From assembly GCA_034509425.1 (NCBI GenBank), contig JAVTVJ010000846.1, positions 1-64,000 of the forward strand: a stretch of 64,000 nt of DNA. The letters are read 5' to 3'. This document shows, piece after piece, positions 26,701 to 38,438 of the stretch (position 1 is the stretch's first letter; every line of letters starts with the position of its first letter). Source of the stretch: Eopsaltria australis. Its lineage: Eukaryota; Chordata; Aves; Passeriformes; Petroicidae. The notes under the pieces were generated by a model. The model ran no database searches. It was given only the letters and a program-made list of their open reading frames with translations, and was not told the DNA's origin. The position numbers and the translations under genes were made by a program.

Positions 26701-28453
26701 AGCATGTGCTGACCATTGCAGTACCAGTAAAAGTAGAGGATTTGTGTATTAGGAAATTCTAATGGTTTGTCTTGTTTCTCCATAATAACAGTTGGAGCCA
26801 GGATGATGCTTCCGAATGTATATTTACCTTGGGGTCCAAGGAACTAAGTGGTTGCCAAGAGAAATAACTGATTAACTAAGTTTACCTGTCAAAAGAGTAG
26901 AATAAGATGGTGAGAGCAGTGTAGAAGGTTCTGGAAAAGCATTTATTTTCCAGGCTTAAACTTGAAAGCGTCTGATCTGAAATCCATCAGGAGCTAAGCC
27001 TTGTAATTTACTGTGCTGTCTTGTTACAAAAAATTGGCTGTTGTGTTGGCTGTCTGAAAAATCTGTAGTTGATCTTGAGTAGAGGAACTTGTATTTCCCT
27101 GTTTCAAGTGGGTAAATGGTTTTGATTGATGTGAGCAACTTGAGTCTTCATGCTTATATTTATTGAGATTCTTCCTCTGTGTGGCAGCAGCATTCTTTTC
27201 ATAGTCAGGCAGCACAAGTATTATACTTCACATTTGTTATTCAGGACTTTTCAAGTTATCAGCAGAAGTACTCCATGCCTTGTGATGTTTTGGCATGACA
27301 AATACTATGGTCAAAACCGTGTTTATTTTTTAGGCTTCCCTTAGGGTTTCTGTTGAAGCCAGAAGGCTGGGAGCTAGAGGGAAGTATTTTGTGTGTTTCC
27401 TTTACCTTCCTTACCTGTTGGCAAGCAGGTAACTAACTAAAATAATGCAAGAGAGGTTGCTTGGAGACAGTATGCCTCTGATCTGTTTCACAATTGCTGA
27501 TGCTGTTTTCATGTGTGTTTTCTTACAAATAATACCATTTCTTCCGTTTCTTCCCTCACAAACAAATTCTCCAGAGCTAGGCCTTTGTTCTTGAAAGTGT
27601 TCGTTCAGTGTGGATAAGCAAATATTGCCAGGTACTGGTGATGGCCAAATTGAAGTGCCTGCAGTGGGGCAAAGAATGTGACTTCATTGCTGCACCATCT
27701 TACAGCAATAAGACTTTATTTCACGCTGATAACATCTGCTGTAAGTAGATACTATTTTGACCAGTGCAGAATTTAATATTTAGTGAATCATTTTTCCTTG
27801 CCACATGTGTTGAGTGGAGGAGAGAAGTACAGATACTCTTGGGGAAGAAGAGAAAGCAAGAAGTAGGTAAGAGAAGTGTCTGAAGACTGTGCTGGGCTAG
27901 TGTGGAGTCCTGGACAACACCGAGCAGAAGCAGAAAGCAGACTCCTCTATTAACAAAACTTATGGGAGCATAAGCATAAAAGGACTCTGTAGCAAGAAGA
28001 ACCTAGTTCTCTTTGAATGGCTGTTTTTCACCATCACTGTGTAAGGAGGTGAACACAGCATAAAAGAGCTGCTTGCCTTCTTCTATTTCATTTTCCAGCA
28101 TTTGGCTCCTACCCTTACTGTCCCCAGGATTTAACATGCCTGCTTCAGAGTGCAGAACAGCAGAGGAACAGAGACAGTACAGGAGGAAGAGCACTAGAGA
28201 CTGAGAATCATGCAGCCTGATGCACCTTGAGGGTGATTGTTTTGTTTGTTTGTTTGAAATACCAACAGAAAGATAAAAGTTGCACACAATTCTAACATTT
28301 TTTTCAGCCTTAACAGCAGCATACTAGTGCAAGTGTCTTGAAGAATATGTCTTGTAGTTTGGGAGTCACTTTTCCCAAGTTCTGCATCCTTTGTCACTGT
28401 AGTATCTTTATTTCTTTGAGATTTGAGCTGTACCAGTTAGATCATCCTACAGA
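20776..28453. other. Non-coding unique sequence
   Basis: No exon or RNA gene could be supported. It contains a perfect 9-bp hairpin at 21387-21410 (AATATTGTA with TACAATATT), a run of 15 T at 26177-26191, the GC-rich patch listed separately, and a moderately CpG-bearing stretch at about 24490-24900 that I cannot assign. Confidence 0.45.
23718..24055. other. Isolated GC-rich patch in AT-rich DNA
   Basis: About 340 bases clearly richer in G and C than the kilobases around them, with about six CpG sites, G-rich runs and several CAGC/GCAG-type motifs. Open frames cross it on both strands, but none shows a recognisable domain. It could be an unrecognised old repeat, a regulatory element or a non-coding first exon. 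CpG density looks too low for a typical CpG-island promoter. Only the composition contrast is directly seen. Confidence 0.4.
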
Positions 28454-28511
28454 GGTTAGATACATAGACAAGAATAACAGAAGTTAGATACATAGACAAG
28501 AACAACAGAAT
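28454..28511. repeat. 28-bp tandem duplication
   Basis: Two copies of a 28-mer starting TTAGATACATAGACAAGAA (28456-28483 and 28484-28511) that differ by about two bases. Likely a replication-slippage duplication. Confidence 0.85.
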
Positions 28512-28767
28512 ATTTATTAATTTTTTAAAAACCCAAAACGTATGGAATGCATCTCTGGCAAAAATGTCAAGGTAGATTGTGAAGTAGGGAAAATTACTTA
28601 CGAAGCCTTGGCTAATTTATTTTAAAAGAGAACAGTGTGTTGGATGTCTTTACTTGGAATGTCATTCATAATGAAAATAATAGTAAAAGGCTAGTGATGT
28701 ATGATGTCCCCCAACATGCACATCTTCCAGATGCTTATTTGTACTTGTTCCTGTATCTTGCCTTTTC

Positions 28768-28830
28768 AAAAAAGAGGAAGTAGAGAAAAGAGGGGGGAAA
28801 AAGTGAAGGGGAAGGGGAGGGATGAGAAAG
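28768..28830 (+). repeat. Purine-rich (GA) tract
   Basis: About 63 bases of almost pure A and G on the plus strand, interrupted by only about three T. Such tracts can adopt triplex (H-DNA) structures. It causes the spurious open frame on the opposite strand. Confidence 0.7.
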
Positions 28831-29195
28831 TGCTTGTTAGCTGTATAGAAATGAAGGGGCATATTTTTCAGACTTAGCTTAACCATCAGAATAACTATCT
28901 AAGGGCACTAATGGATACTGTGTCATTTGTTTTCTTCAAATGGCATTTGAATGCCTATGTAAAAAAATAAATTATACAAATGGACTAGAGGTTCAAGATC
29001 TTAAATTTTTACTTTATTGTCTTTTTGTGTAGAGTGTTGGTTAATGGTGTTGTGGAGGCCTTTCCAGACTGGAAGCACACCTGTCTATTTGTCACTGTTT
29101 TTGTTTGTAACTAGAAATCCCGAAGCAGGCTATCTTTTATTAATCTACACAATGAACTTTCAAACTTCAGGGAGATTTTTTCTGCTTCTTGGGTT

Positions 29196-29257
29196 ACAAA
29201 ATAAAACAAAAAATCCCAAACAAACCAACAAAAAGCCCCCAAACAAACAAAAGAAGA
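29196..29257 (+). repeat. A/C-rich low-complexity tract
   Basis: Made of AAACAAACAAA-like and AAAATCCC-like units. Low-complexity sequence; the overlapping open frames are artefacts of composition. Confidence 0.65.
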
Positions 29258-30928
29258 CTGTATATTTGGGTAAATACAAAGCAGTACAAGCATATTAGTG
29301 GCCACAAATCAACCAATGACTTGACTATATATTTATTTGTTGTTTTAAAAATCCACTTTCAACTTAATAATGCTTGGCAAAGAGTAATTATGCAAAGGAA
29401 TGCAGTTCTAGCAAATTTATCCATCAGAAAACAGGATGTTATTACTTTTCCTGGTAACTTCTGTAGGTCAGCATTAGAAACTAAGATTTCTTTCCAAACT
29501 GTATTTTGGTTTTTTGACCTGTTTTTCTTGTGTAACTTGTCTCGCTTACAAGGCTTTTGACTTTTATTTGTAATCTCAAGCTGTAAGTATAAAGTCTGTA
29601 TCTTGAGAAAAAATTTAGGCATTTCAAAATCCTATTACGTCATATGAGAATCCTTTTAAAATACAATCCAAAAGTCTAATGAATTGCACAAACCCTTGTA
29701 TTAATAAACAGTGAGAAAGGAAGTGTTATCTGGCACAGTTATAGTCCTGTATTGTTGCCTATTTGTAGCAAAGACAACAAATCTTCGTTCATGTTTTGCT
29801 TGGTGTGTACCTGGAATGTTAACAACTGTGCATGTGTTTTATTAATGTTACCTAAAAAACAGTGGCTGTATCCATAGGGTTTTTTTAGATGCCGGTACAA
29901 TAAATTTTGTCAAAGAGCTGCTGAGGATACTGCAGAGCTTTTATAAATACACAAATTTGACATAAGGGGAGTGAAACTACTGAGAATGCATAAAGCTTGT
30001 TAAGTATATACTCTTAATTCCCCATGTGAATACTGTAATTTTGTGTGTCTAGAAGAGAAGTAGTTTCTGTGGACACTGCAGCCACTGCAATATATTCATA
30101 TTATATATCTTTACTACAGTCAGTCTTTCATGCTTACAGAAGGATTAAACTGGTCTTTTCTTAAAATTATATTAGTTGAGGAGCAAGGTGTTACTAGCAG
30201 ATTTGCAGAGTACCACTTGTTATGCTTGTTCTGAGCAGTAAAATTGTATAACTGGAAAGACTTCCTTTAAAAATAATGTCATTTGGTCATGAAATTATGA
30301 ATATGTCTTTATAGTTGTATTGCTAGAATGCAATGAAAGCAGATATCAAGGCAGATGTATAGAATTTTTTTTAATCCATCAGAGATTAAAGTAATTAGCA
30401 TATTCAGTGGGTTTTTTTCAAGGCGTACTATTCAATGAGCTGCAGAGTTCAGTGAGCAGAGTACAGGAAAACATCTTCTGAGGCACATGCCTGGTGCTTT
30501 CTAAGAAAACATAACCTGTTTTATTTTTGTTGTGTCTGTTCCTAAAATTATAAAAGATTAACATACAGATTTCCAAAATCTAGTAGATATTTGTTCGCCT
30601 CTTGAAAGGGTCTGTGTCTTTAGCATTTCTGAGCAGTTTCAATGCCCCACCTCTGTGAGAAGGTATACATTGAAATCCATAAAATGATGGAAATGTGTGT
30701 GCTTTGAACAAAGTTGACTATGAATGTCCTTGGCTGTCTTAAAATACAATTGTTGCATGCCTTAGTTTCCCACACATATAAAGAGGAAGAGGTCAGGAGA
30801 CTTCCTTAAAGCCTGTACCTGCCACAAGGCCCCTGTTTATTTGTTTGTTTGGTTATAGCACTTAAACTAATTCCTGTTAAATACTAGAAATAGAATTCAT
30901 GATAATTGATTATACTCAAAGATCCTTG

Positions 30929-30944
30929 TATATATATATATATA
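30929..30944. repeat. (TA)n microsatellite
   Basis: Eight TA dinucleotides. Short and unremarkable. Confidence 0.8.
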
Positions 30945-33900
30945 CATGATGGTTTTTTTACAGTAACTACCAGCCTTTGCTGTGATAATCCTATCTCAAA
31001 ATTGACATCACAAATTACTTATGAAAGAAGTCACCGGATCTAAGATGATGAATCATGCATGTGTTAGAATGCTGGAAATATATAAAGTTCAGGGAAAAAA
31101 CTACAGGCTGCTTACCTGCTTGGTACTGTTTCTCAAAGTTTTGACCTGGTCTTTGAATCGTTAATCAATTTTTTTTTTTTTGTAATTTAGCTTTTTAATA
31201 TACATCAAGAACCTTTTCATTTCTTCCCCCACTAAATAATGTGCTGAAACTTTAACTACTTGCCCACTGAGACTGTTGTAGAATTTAGAAAAAATACCTC
31301 AGGAAATGTTTTTTTGATAATAGCTTTCTGATTTTCCCCCTATATACCATTTAACTTAGGTAAATTGATTAATTGTGTGTTAGAGTAGTAAGGGAGGCCT
31401 GGAGTCTGAGTGTCAGAGTACAAAAGTGCTGTTTTGCAAACCTGACTTAGAAAGTAATAACCCAGATATATCAACAATGTCATTTATGTTTTGGACATAA
31501 TAATTATTTTTCTAATTAAAGTTGTGTTTTATGCTTCCATCTTTCATCTGTAAGCATGACTGTGCAAATAAAAACCTCCTATGTTTGATAAATCAGCTAG
31601 ATAACTTGATCTCCTGTTTATCCTTTGTAATGTAACTTTGGTTTTTTTATTTATTGGTGAAATCACTGTACTGGTCTCCTAATTGTTCTCAGTGACTAAA
31701 TATACTCCGTTAACAGAGGACTTTGTAGCTAGCATCAACTAAATGAGAAATTCACATCAATGTTCAGCTTAGGCACCGCTGTTTCCCTTCAGAGCAACAG
31801 TGGCTTTCTGTGAAACTGACAGGTGTCATGCAAAGTGTCTGACTTGACAGTGTGCTCTGAGCCTGTCTGTGCTATGTAGTAACTATTGACAAGTAAGTCG
31901 ATATTTTACTATAGAAGCCAATTATTAGCACAATGCTATTGTAAAGCATTTACTTAGGCCAAATACAAAATCTCTTATGTCCCTATTTTTTTTTGTTGCT
32001 GTTACAATTATATGGAAATAGTTATTTTAGTTTTGACATGATGCAGCTCTGATTTCTTTGTGCTGGATAGCAATACCCTGCCTTTTTCAGGAGGAAAAAC
32101 ACCCGTCTGACTAATTTTTAGCTAGGCCCTATGGCATGACTCTGCTTTGCAGTTATCAGATCTTAAAAACACAGTTAGATTTAGCCCTGGATGTCCAACT
32201 GTCCAGCCTACAGAGATGGTCATGAAGAGACTGAGGTACAAGGATGTGTGAGGGGCAGGGAGACATTTGGGAAGGGGCCGTGCTCTGAGGCTGGGCCAGT
32301 CTGGGTCATGTCTGTCTGTGGGAGTTGCAGCAGCTGGTCAACTCACTTTCTGTAGTCTGCTCCAGAATTCTGTGTGGTGCAGTTAACACTGCTCTGCCTG
32401 TGCAAGTCAACTCCCTCACATACAGCCACCCTTGGCATCTCCAGAGGTGCAGTCATGGGATGTGGGTGAAGTGTTGCACAATGATTATGCATGAAATCAC
32501 ATCTCAGACAACTAAACACCTACCTCTTCTGTGGGCGTAGTAGATGTAACAAAGGGCAAATCTAGTCTCATATCCAGTGTGTTCTTCATTGCCTTCTTCT
32601 TTCCGCCTTTCCAGAATATGTTTTCTGATTTCTTAGTTAATAAACTGGTCTCTAATCTGTGAATTGTGTTAAGAACAGACTTTCAAAGACAGAAGTTGTG
32701 TAGGAACATGACTAACTGAAAGCTAAAAGGAATTAAGCAGCAAATGCTGTCTGGCCTTGAACTAAATAATTAAATACCCTTATTTGGGGGCAGGGAAGAT
32801 TGTGATGTGATTCTTTGTGGGCTTTTTTGGTTGATTTTTTGTTTTTACTAAAAAACCCCAAAACTCAGAATGTAAAAGAGCAGTTTTATATGCTATGAGG
32901 CATAAATGTTTAAACACATCCTGTTAGTAGGCTGTTGGATAAGATTGGACAGTTTGTGACATAGGATAATCTGCAATTATTAGTGACTTGTTGGCAGACT
33001 GAATCTACATCTATCAAATTATATCTGTGAATATGCCTGTTTTTTTACGAGGATGTTTCTAACTACATACTATACTTGTGTTTTCTGTCTACTGTATCAC
33101 AATCCAATTTTGAAGTTGTTAATATAACTAGGAGTTCACTGCAGAGTTGAAATAGTGTCATCCCACGGTTATTTCATCTCAGAGTACACTTTTCACATTA
33201 CCTACTTACTTCCTTATAGTGAGAAGCTAAGAATTGAGATACATAAGGTTTCTTTCATATTTAGTGAACAAGTACTGCAAGTTGTTTATGGCTTTGTCAG
33301 CAGCTCTCAGTTTCGTTATAAATCTGTTTAAGGTTTCCTTGTATGAACAAGCTAGTTTAAAGCTTGTAGGAAAAATTACTTTTCAGCCTTGACACCTTTA
33401 TTCCAGATTTTCCTCTCCCTGGATAGCTGTCAATGTAGGTAAGCCCTACACCACTGTGTATGTGGGGGTTCCCTGTGAAAGCCAAACCATTTGAGGTTTG
33501 CAGTAGATTTACACTGGCTGTAGAACTCTGTTAGAGTTTTTCTCTACCACTGAGATACTACTCACAGGATGTTTCCCAAATGGACATTTTTAACAGTAAT
33601 GGCCTTTTTTGGGTACACAGGGAACACAAGTCAGTGTTCTTGGCAAGATAGGCTGCTCATTTCTGAGGAGGCAATCTAGTTTCCTTTGGGTTCAGAACAG
33701 TAGTAACTGTTCTACTGAGAATATGTACTTTGTTAAAATGTTTCTGGAACGTTTTGAAACTCCTCCTTTTCTATAGCACTTTGTTTCTTAACTAGGTCAA
33801 TAATTCTGGTATCTTCAATGAAACTGCATTTAGGTGTTGAAAATTTGTGCACCATGTATTTTTATTTTAAGCTGACTGTATGTACTTCGTTATTTTTCTG

Positions 33901-34090
33901 CATATGTAGGAAAGATCGCATAGTGTCCTTTGGGTTTAAAATTGGGCATCTTGACCTGATTTCCTGTTCTATTTTTGTAAATTTTAAAATTATTTGGTAA
34001 AGTTGTTCATATTGTCCAGTGTATAAAATGCCATGTGGCAGATGAACTAAGAGAAGTCATGATTATAATGTTAACTAAAAGGCTTTTATT

Positions 34091-34189
34091 AGTGATTAAA
34101 TGGTGATCAAATTACTATTTATCAGTGATTGAATGGATATTAAAAGGTATTCAATTAAGCAGTAATTGAATGAAAACTAAGCAGTGATT
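34091..34189. repeat. Degenerate AGTGATT repeats abutting CR1
   Basis: AGTGATTAAATGG, AGTGATTGAATGG, AGTAATTGAATG and AGTGATTTAA begin at 34091, 34124, 34161 and 34183. The spacing is irregular (33, 37 and 22 bases), so this is either a decayed tandem array or a chance cluster. It ends where the CR1 copy begins. Confidence 0.4.
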
Positions 34190-35232
34190 TAACCCAAATT
34201 TTCAAGAAAGGTGAGAAGGACTGGTAGCTTCAGGCCTGTCAGTCTCACTTCAGTACTTGGTATGAGAGGTATTGAAAAACAGCTTAAGGACAATGCAGTC
34301 ATTGGTCACAGCCAGCATGAGTTCATGAGGGGAAAGATCTGTTTGCCAAACTTAATTTTCTTTTACAAGGTAACCCACTCAGTTGACCAAGGGAAGCCAG
34401 TTGATGTAATCTTTTTGGGTTTCTCTAAAGCTTTTGACACTGGCTCACAGGATCCTTCTGGAGAAACTGTCCAGCCCACAGCTGGATAAACACATCATGT
34501 GATGGGTGAGCAGCTGGCTCATGGGTCAGGCACAAAGGGCTACAGTGAATGGGGTGACATCAGATTGGTGACCTGTCACTGGTGGGGCTCCACAGGGCTC
34601 CATCTCAGGGTCAATGCTCTTTGTTTTTTAAAATGGTCTGAGTGCAGGTATTGAGTAAGTTGCATTACGTGAAGTAACCTTACCAAATATATGAAATTAA
34701 GAGGAGCTGTGGACTCCCTTGAGGGTGGTGAGGCCCTGCAGAGAGATCTGGATAGAGCAGGGAGCTGGGCAATCACCAGCCATATGAAATGTAATGAGGA
34801 AATGCCAGATTCTGCATCTGGTCCAAAGTAATGCTGCTTGAATATACAAACTGGGGAGCAAGAGTCTCAAAAGCTGCCATCTAGAGAGAGAGTTGGAGAG
34901 ATCTGGGGTTTGGTTCTATGGCAAGTTGAACATTATTTAACAGCATGCCCTGGCAGCCAGGAGAGCCAGTTGTGTCCTGGGATGCATCAGGCACAGCATC
35001 ACCAGCTGGGCGGGGGAGGGGATTTTCCTGCTCTGCTCTGCACTGGGACAGCCTCACCTTGAGTGCTGGGGGCAGTTCTGAGTGCCACAATTTAAGGACA
35101 TAAAGCTATTAGAGGGGGAAGGGTGACCAAGATGGTGGAAGGTCTTGAGAGCAAGACTTTTGAAGAATGGTTAAGGTCACTTGGTTTGTTCAGCTTGGAG
35201 AAGAGAAGGCTGAGGGGGTGACCCCATCACAG
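34190..35232 (+). mobile_element. CR1 LINE, about 1-kb copy with decayed reverse transcriptase
   Basis: The longest CR1 copy here, truncated at both ends. The 5' part encodes reverse transcriptase fragments: IFKKGEKD in one frame near 34198, then after a frame change RPVSLTS, VIGHSQHEF and FLGFSKAFDT in the frame starting at 34211. In CR1-type enzymes the fourth of these blocks normally has the catalytic aspartate of motif A where this copy has glycine (codon 34418-34420). Downstream DNA blocks include GGGGCTCCACAGGGCTCCAT, a GAGCAGGGAGCTGGGCAATC segment and TTCAGCTTGGAGAAGAGAAG. It breaks off near 35232 before the usual 3'UTR and tail. It is non-functional. Confidence 0.93.
34211..34489 (+). 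pseudogene. CR1 reverse transcriptase fragment (dead)
   Basis: A 92-codon frame inside the CR1 copy covers part of the fingers/palm region, including RPVSLTS and FSKAFD. It is cut off by frameshifts on both sides, and the motif A aspartate is replaced by glycine at residue 70, so it cannot be an active polymerase. It is a remnant of the LINE and not a host gene. Confidence 0.85.
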
Positions 35233-37904
35233 TCAGCTCAGGCTGGTTCTGTTAACTCGTGGTAAGGCATGGCCTAGATTCCTTAGTTCCTGTGGAGATA
35301 TGGCCTAGCAGAGTTTTGCACAGCAGGAATGACTTCAATCAGGCTTTCTTGATGATGATGTCTGAATCAAAGCACCCTTCACACAGAATGGGTGCATCCA
35401 TCACAGACTAGCCAAACAACAAACTTGATCTCCAGCCAAAAAGTTAGCAAGCATCTATCACAAAATGAAAGTCGGTGAGGATTTTCAGGATTTTGTTTGT
35501 ACATTTTTTTCATACTCTGTGGAGGTAAACATTTTTATCAGTGTAAGCAAGAGCTGTCTGTGATCAAGTATTTATTTTAAGGAGTAAAGCAAATACTCAA
35601 ATTCAGCTCAATATTAAGAATCATTTGCAGTGAATTTCAACATGGGAAAGGGAGAAGCAAAGAGCAGTAATTTCTTCTAATTAATGTCCATTATTAATAT
35701 GCATTAGCTCCATCAAACTGAAGTTTGAAGATCGTCACAAAAGAAGATACTTTGGGAATTCCAGTATTTCGTCTATGATAAACAACCCTGTATAGGTACT
35801 GGTGTTATTGCTACTAATGAAGTATGACTCTGTGCATGTGTAATGCCTTAGTGTGAGCAACTTTGGGTATTAAAAAGTCTGAAGAGTTTCTGATTTGTCT
35901 CCCTTTTCTAAATTTCATTCTGTTTTGAAAAATGAGTGATCCTTCCAGCAAAAACCCAAGATGTGCTGGTGACCTGAAAAATGTTACTTCATACTGATGG
36001 CAACTGTAATATATGAATTTTTTTTAAACCAGCTGTCCCTTTTTCAGTTTGTAGTTCTCCTCAATACAGGCAGTCTGTCTGAAGTTTGTGGAGGTCAAGC
36101 TTCTTGGCTTTCTGGTTGGTGGTTTTCATACTTGCAGGATCTAGCATGATAGCCTTAGCCATAGGAATGAAATACTTTATGATTGCTGCAGTTACTAATT
36201 GAAAGTTGTGTGTGTGGCTTCGTATGGACATGTGCACGCACACGCAGTCTTAGTATTCAGTGTGTTTCTTCTGTGTAGAAGTTGAAAAGGGATTATCTGT
36301 GCTGTGGAAGCATAGAAGCTCTCTGTGTGTACTTTTCAGTAGCTGTATTTCAGTTCATAGTTTTCTTTGTTTTATTTAAGTGTTACAGAATTAGGAGGCA
36401 CTTACATGCGTTATGGCATATATTATAGTAACATAATTAGAGCAGGTTTCTTTGTCGCTATAGGTATGTCTGCATTTTCCTTTCACTTAAGTGACTTAAG
36501 AAATGTCTAGAGACAGGGGAAAAAACCAGTTATTGCTGTACACTGCTAGAAAAAGTTGAAGCCTGACCCTCCTGTCTAGGCATCACTTTGTGCTGTGTGT
36601 TACACAATAATGTGCTAGCTAATATCTGGCTATTGATGGAGAATAGGAAAAAGCCAGGCATTTTACCAGTTTTCTTCTTCTCCACATGGTCTGGTCTGAA
36701 ACCACACATACTGCTATGGTAAGGATTTTTACATAAATGCAGGTTTCTGACTAGAGCATTCTTTATGAGATTTGCTTTGTGAGTCTACTGGTGCCACTCC
36801 CCATGCTTATCTTTAGAGCGAAATCTAAACAGGCCCAGTTAGTACTTGCCACCTCTCACATGTTCTAAAATTTCTTTCCTTTCTGGCTCTGCCATATGCC
36901 CCAGAAATGCCCTGCTTTTTCTGCCTAACTTGGGTAGTATTTCTGCACCATTTTCTGTGTAAAGATAGACTTCATGTAAAATAAATTGAGTGTTTAATAC
37001 ACTGTTCTCCAGTGTCTAGTCAGGAAAAACTGATACCACTTCAGACCAGTGAAAGCCTGATTTAGACTTTTGTATGTGTGGTTCTTGTGCTCTTCAAATG
37101 AGCAAACAGTAACAGTGGTAGAAGTTGAAGCCAAGAGATGTCACCTGTATTAAGATTCAGAGTGGTCATTTAAGTGAATTCTAAAAGTACAGTACACTGG
37201 GAAGTAGCAATACCCTGTACTGCTTCCTGGGAATTGGTACACTTGAAAAAAATGGACTGCATGAACTCACAGGCCTCTGCCTTCAACTGCTGTGAGTACA
37301 TACTCCAAAAGTCCTAGATTTCTACTCTAGAGTGACCTGAAGGATCTTTGGAAATGTGATTTGTCTTAACTTCTAAATTTATTTAAGCCATGTCCCATGT
37401 GCCTACATGTGGATGCATATGCAGAGTTCAAGTCATCTAAACGAGCTAATAATAGAGAAATTATAAAAGGGCTAGAGAACAAATATTAATGACTGGTGAG
37501 GCCTTGAATGCTGGCAGATTAAAAATACACAGTTCTGTCACACTTTGAGCAAAAACCTACTTCTCTTCTGTTGTTTGCAAACTGTGGAACTGAAAGGTAA
37601 AGCAGAGACATCCTCCTGATGCACTATTCCCATTTGAAGAGTGCAGTGTCAGATGCCAAGGAGCTCTTGAACAGAGATGATTCGTCTGACTTTTCAAACA
37701 GGAACGTGTGATTCCTGGGTAGTGTCATGGGGTAACTGAATGAAATTGACATATTCAGTCCCACAAAATGTGACACAGCTTTTGCTTACTGCACTTTGTC
37801 TTGTAATAGTTTTGTACTTGAGTGGAAGGTGAAGAAATGGTGTTTAATTGGATAAATTACTTGCACGTAGAATTGCTTTGTTAAGATTTAGGCTTTGACA
37901 TTCT
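35233..37904. other. Non-coding unique sequence
   Basis: No gene, RNA or clear repeat is recognised. About 35225-35480, just after the CR1 breakpoint, is not recognisably CR1 and is of unknown origin. Confidence 0.45.
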
Positions 37905-38438
37905 TCTGTGATCTCAGACCCAGGGGGAGGTTGACAAAGCTTGGGGAGAAGAATGTACTGCTGATAGTGGTCAAAAACAATGCAGAATCTATGTGCCACA
38001 AGGACTTCTGGCACAACTCCTAAGATAAGGAAGAAACTAATAAAGCAAACACAGCAACTATGCTGAGACCAGCTCCAACTGGGTAAAAAGTAGTTCTGGC
38101 AGAGGGAGACTGGGACCTACGACTCACAGCCCACTTACTAAAGAAACCCATCAAGAAACCCATCAACTCAGGAGAAAATTTGAGCATGTGGACCAACTAG
38201 CATGAGAATAATTTAACCAGTAGAAGGTATAATATAAATTAAAGAGAACTGTATAACTTGTAGCCAATGAACTGTGATTTGTTTGCTGAAATGTACAAAC
38301 AGTGTGAAGTTTTGATGATCAGGGAGCCAGCCTTTTGTGGGTTGTCACCTAGCTAATATTTTGCACAAACTAGAATAAATAGAGATCCCATGTCTCAGTG
38401 TGTAAATTCACGCTAGGCACCAGGCATTTGGGACAACA
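37905..38438 (+). mobile_element. Probable ERV LTR, plus strand (5' end uncertain)
   Basis: The right-hand part has LTR architecture. A TATA-like TATAATATAAA at 38228-38238 is followed about 140 bases later by AATAAA (38374-38379), then about 60 bases of U5-like sequence ending GGGACAACA at 38438. The segment around GTATAACTTGTAGCCAATGA also looks like U3 sequence of avian LTRs. I found neither a convincing TG start nor a target-site duplication, so the left boundary is a guess; TGTTGT at 37569 would pair with the ACAACA end, but without matching flanks. A 12-bp direct repeat lies at 38141-38164. Confidence 0.5.

Larger units (their letters stand above)
28512..34090. other. Non-coding unique sequence
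   Basis: AT-rich with no supportable gene. It includes the purine tract, the A/C-rich tract and the TA run listed separately. A somewhat GC-richer stretch at about 32170-32480 matches nothing I recognise. Confidence 0.45.

Noticed and set aside
37569..38438. An 870-bp LTR with TGTTGT...ACAACA ends
   Set aside because: The flanks show no matching target-site duplication, and the first 300 bases do not look LTR-like.
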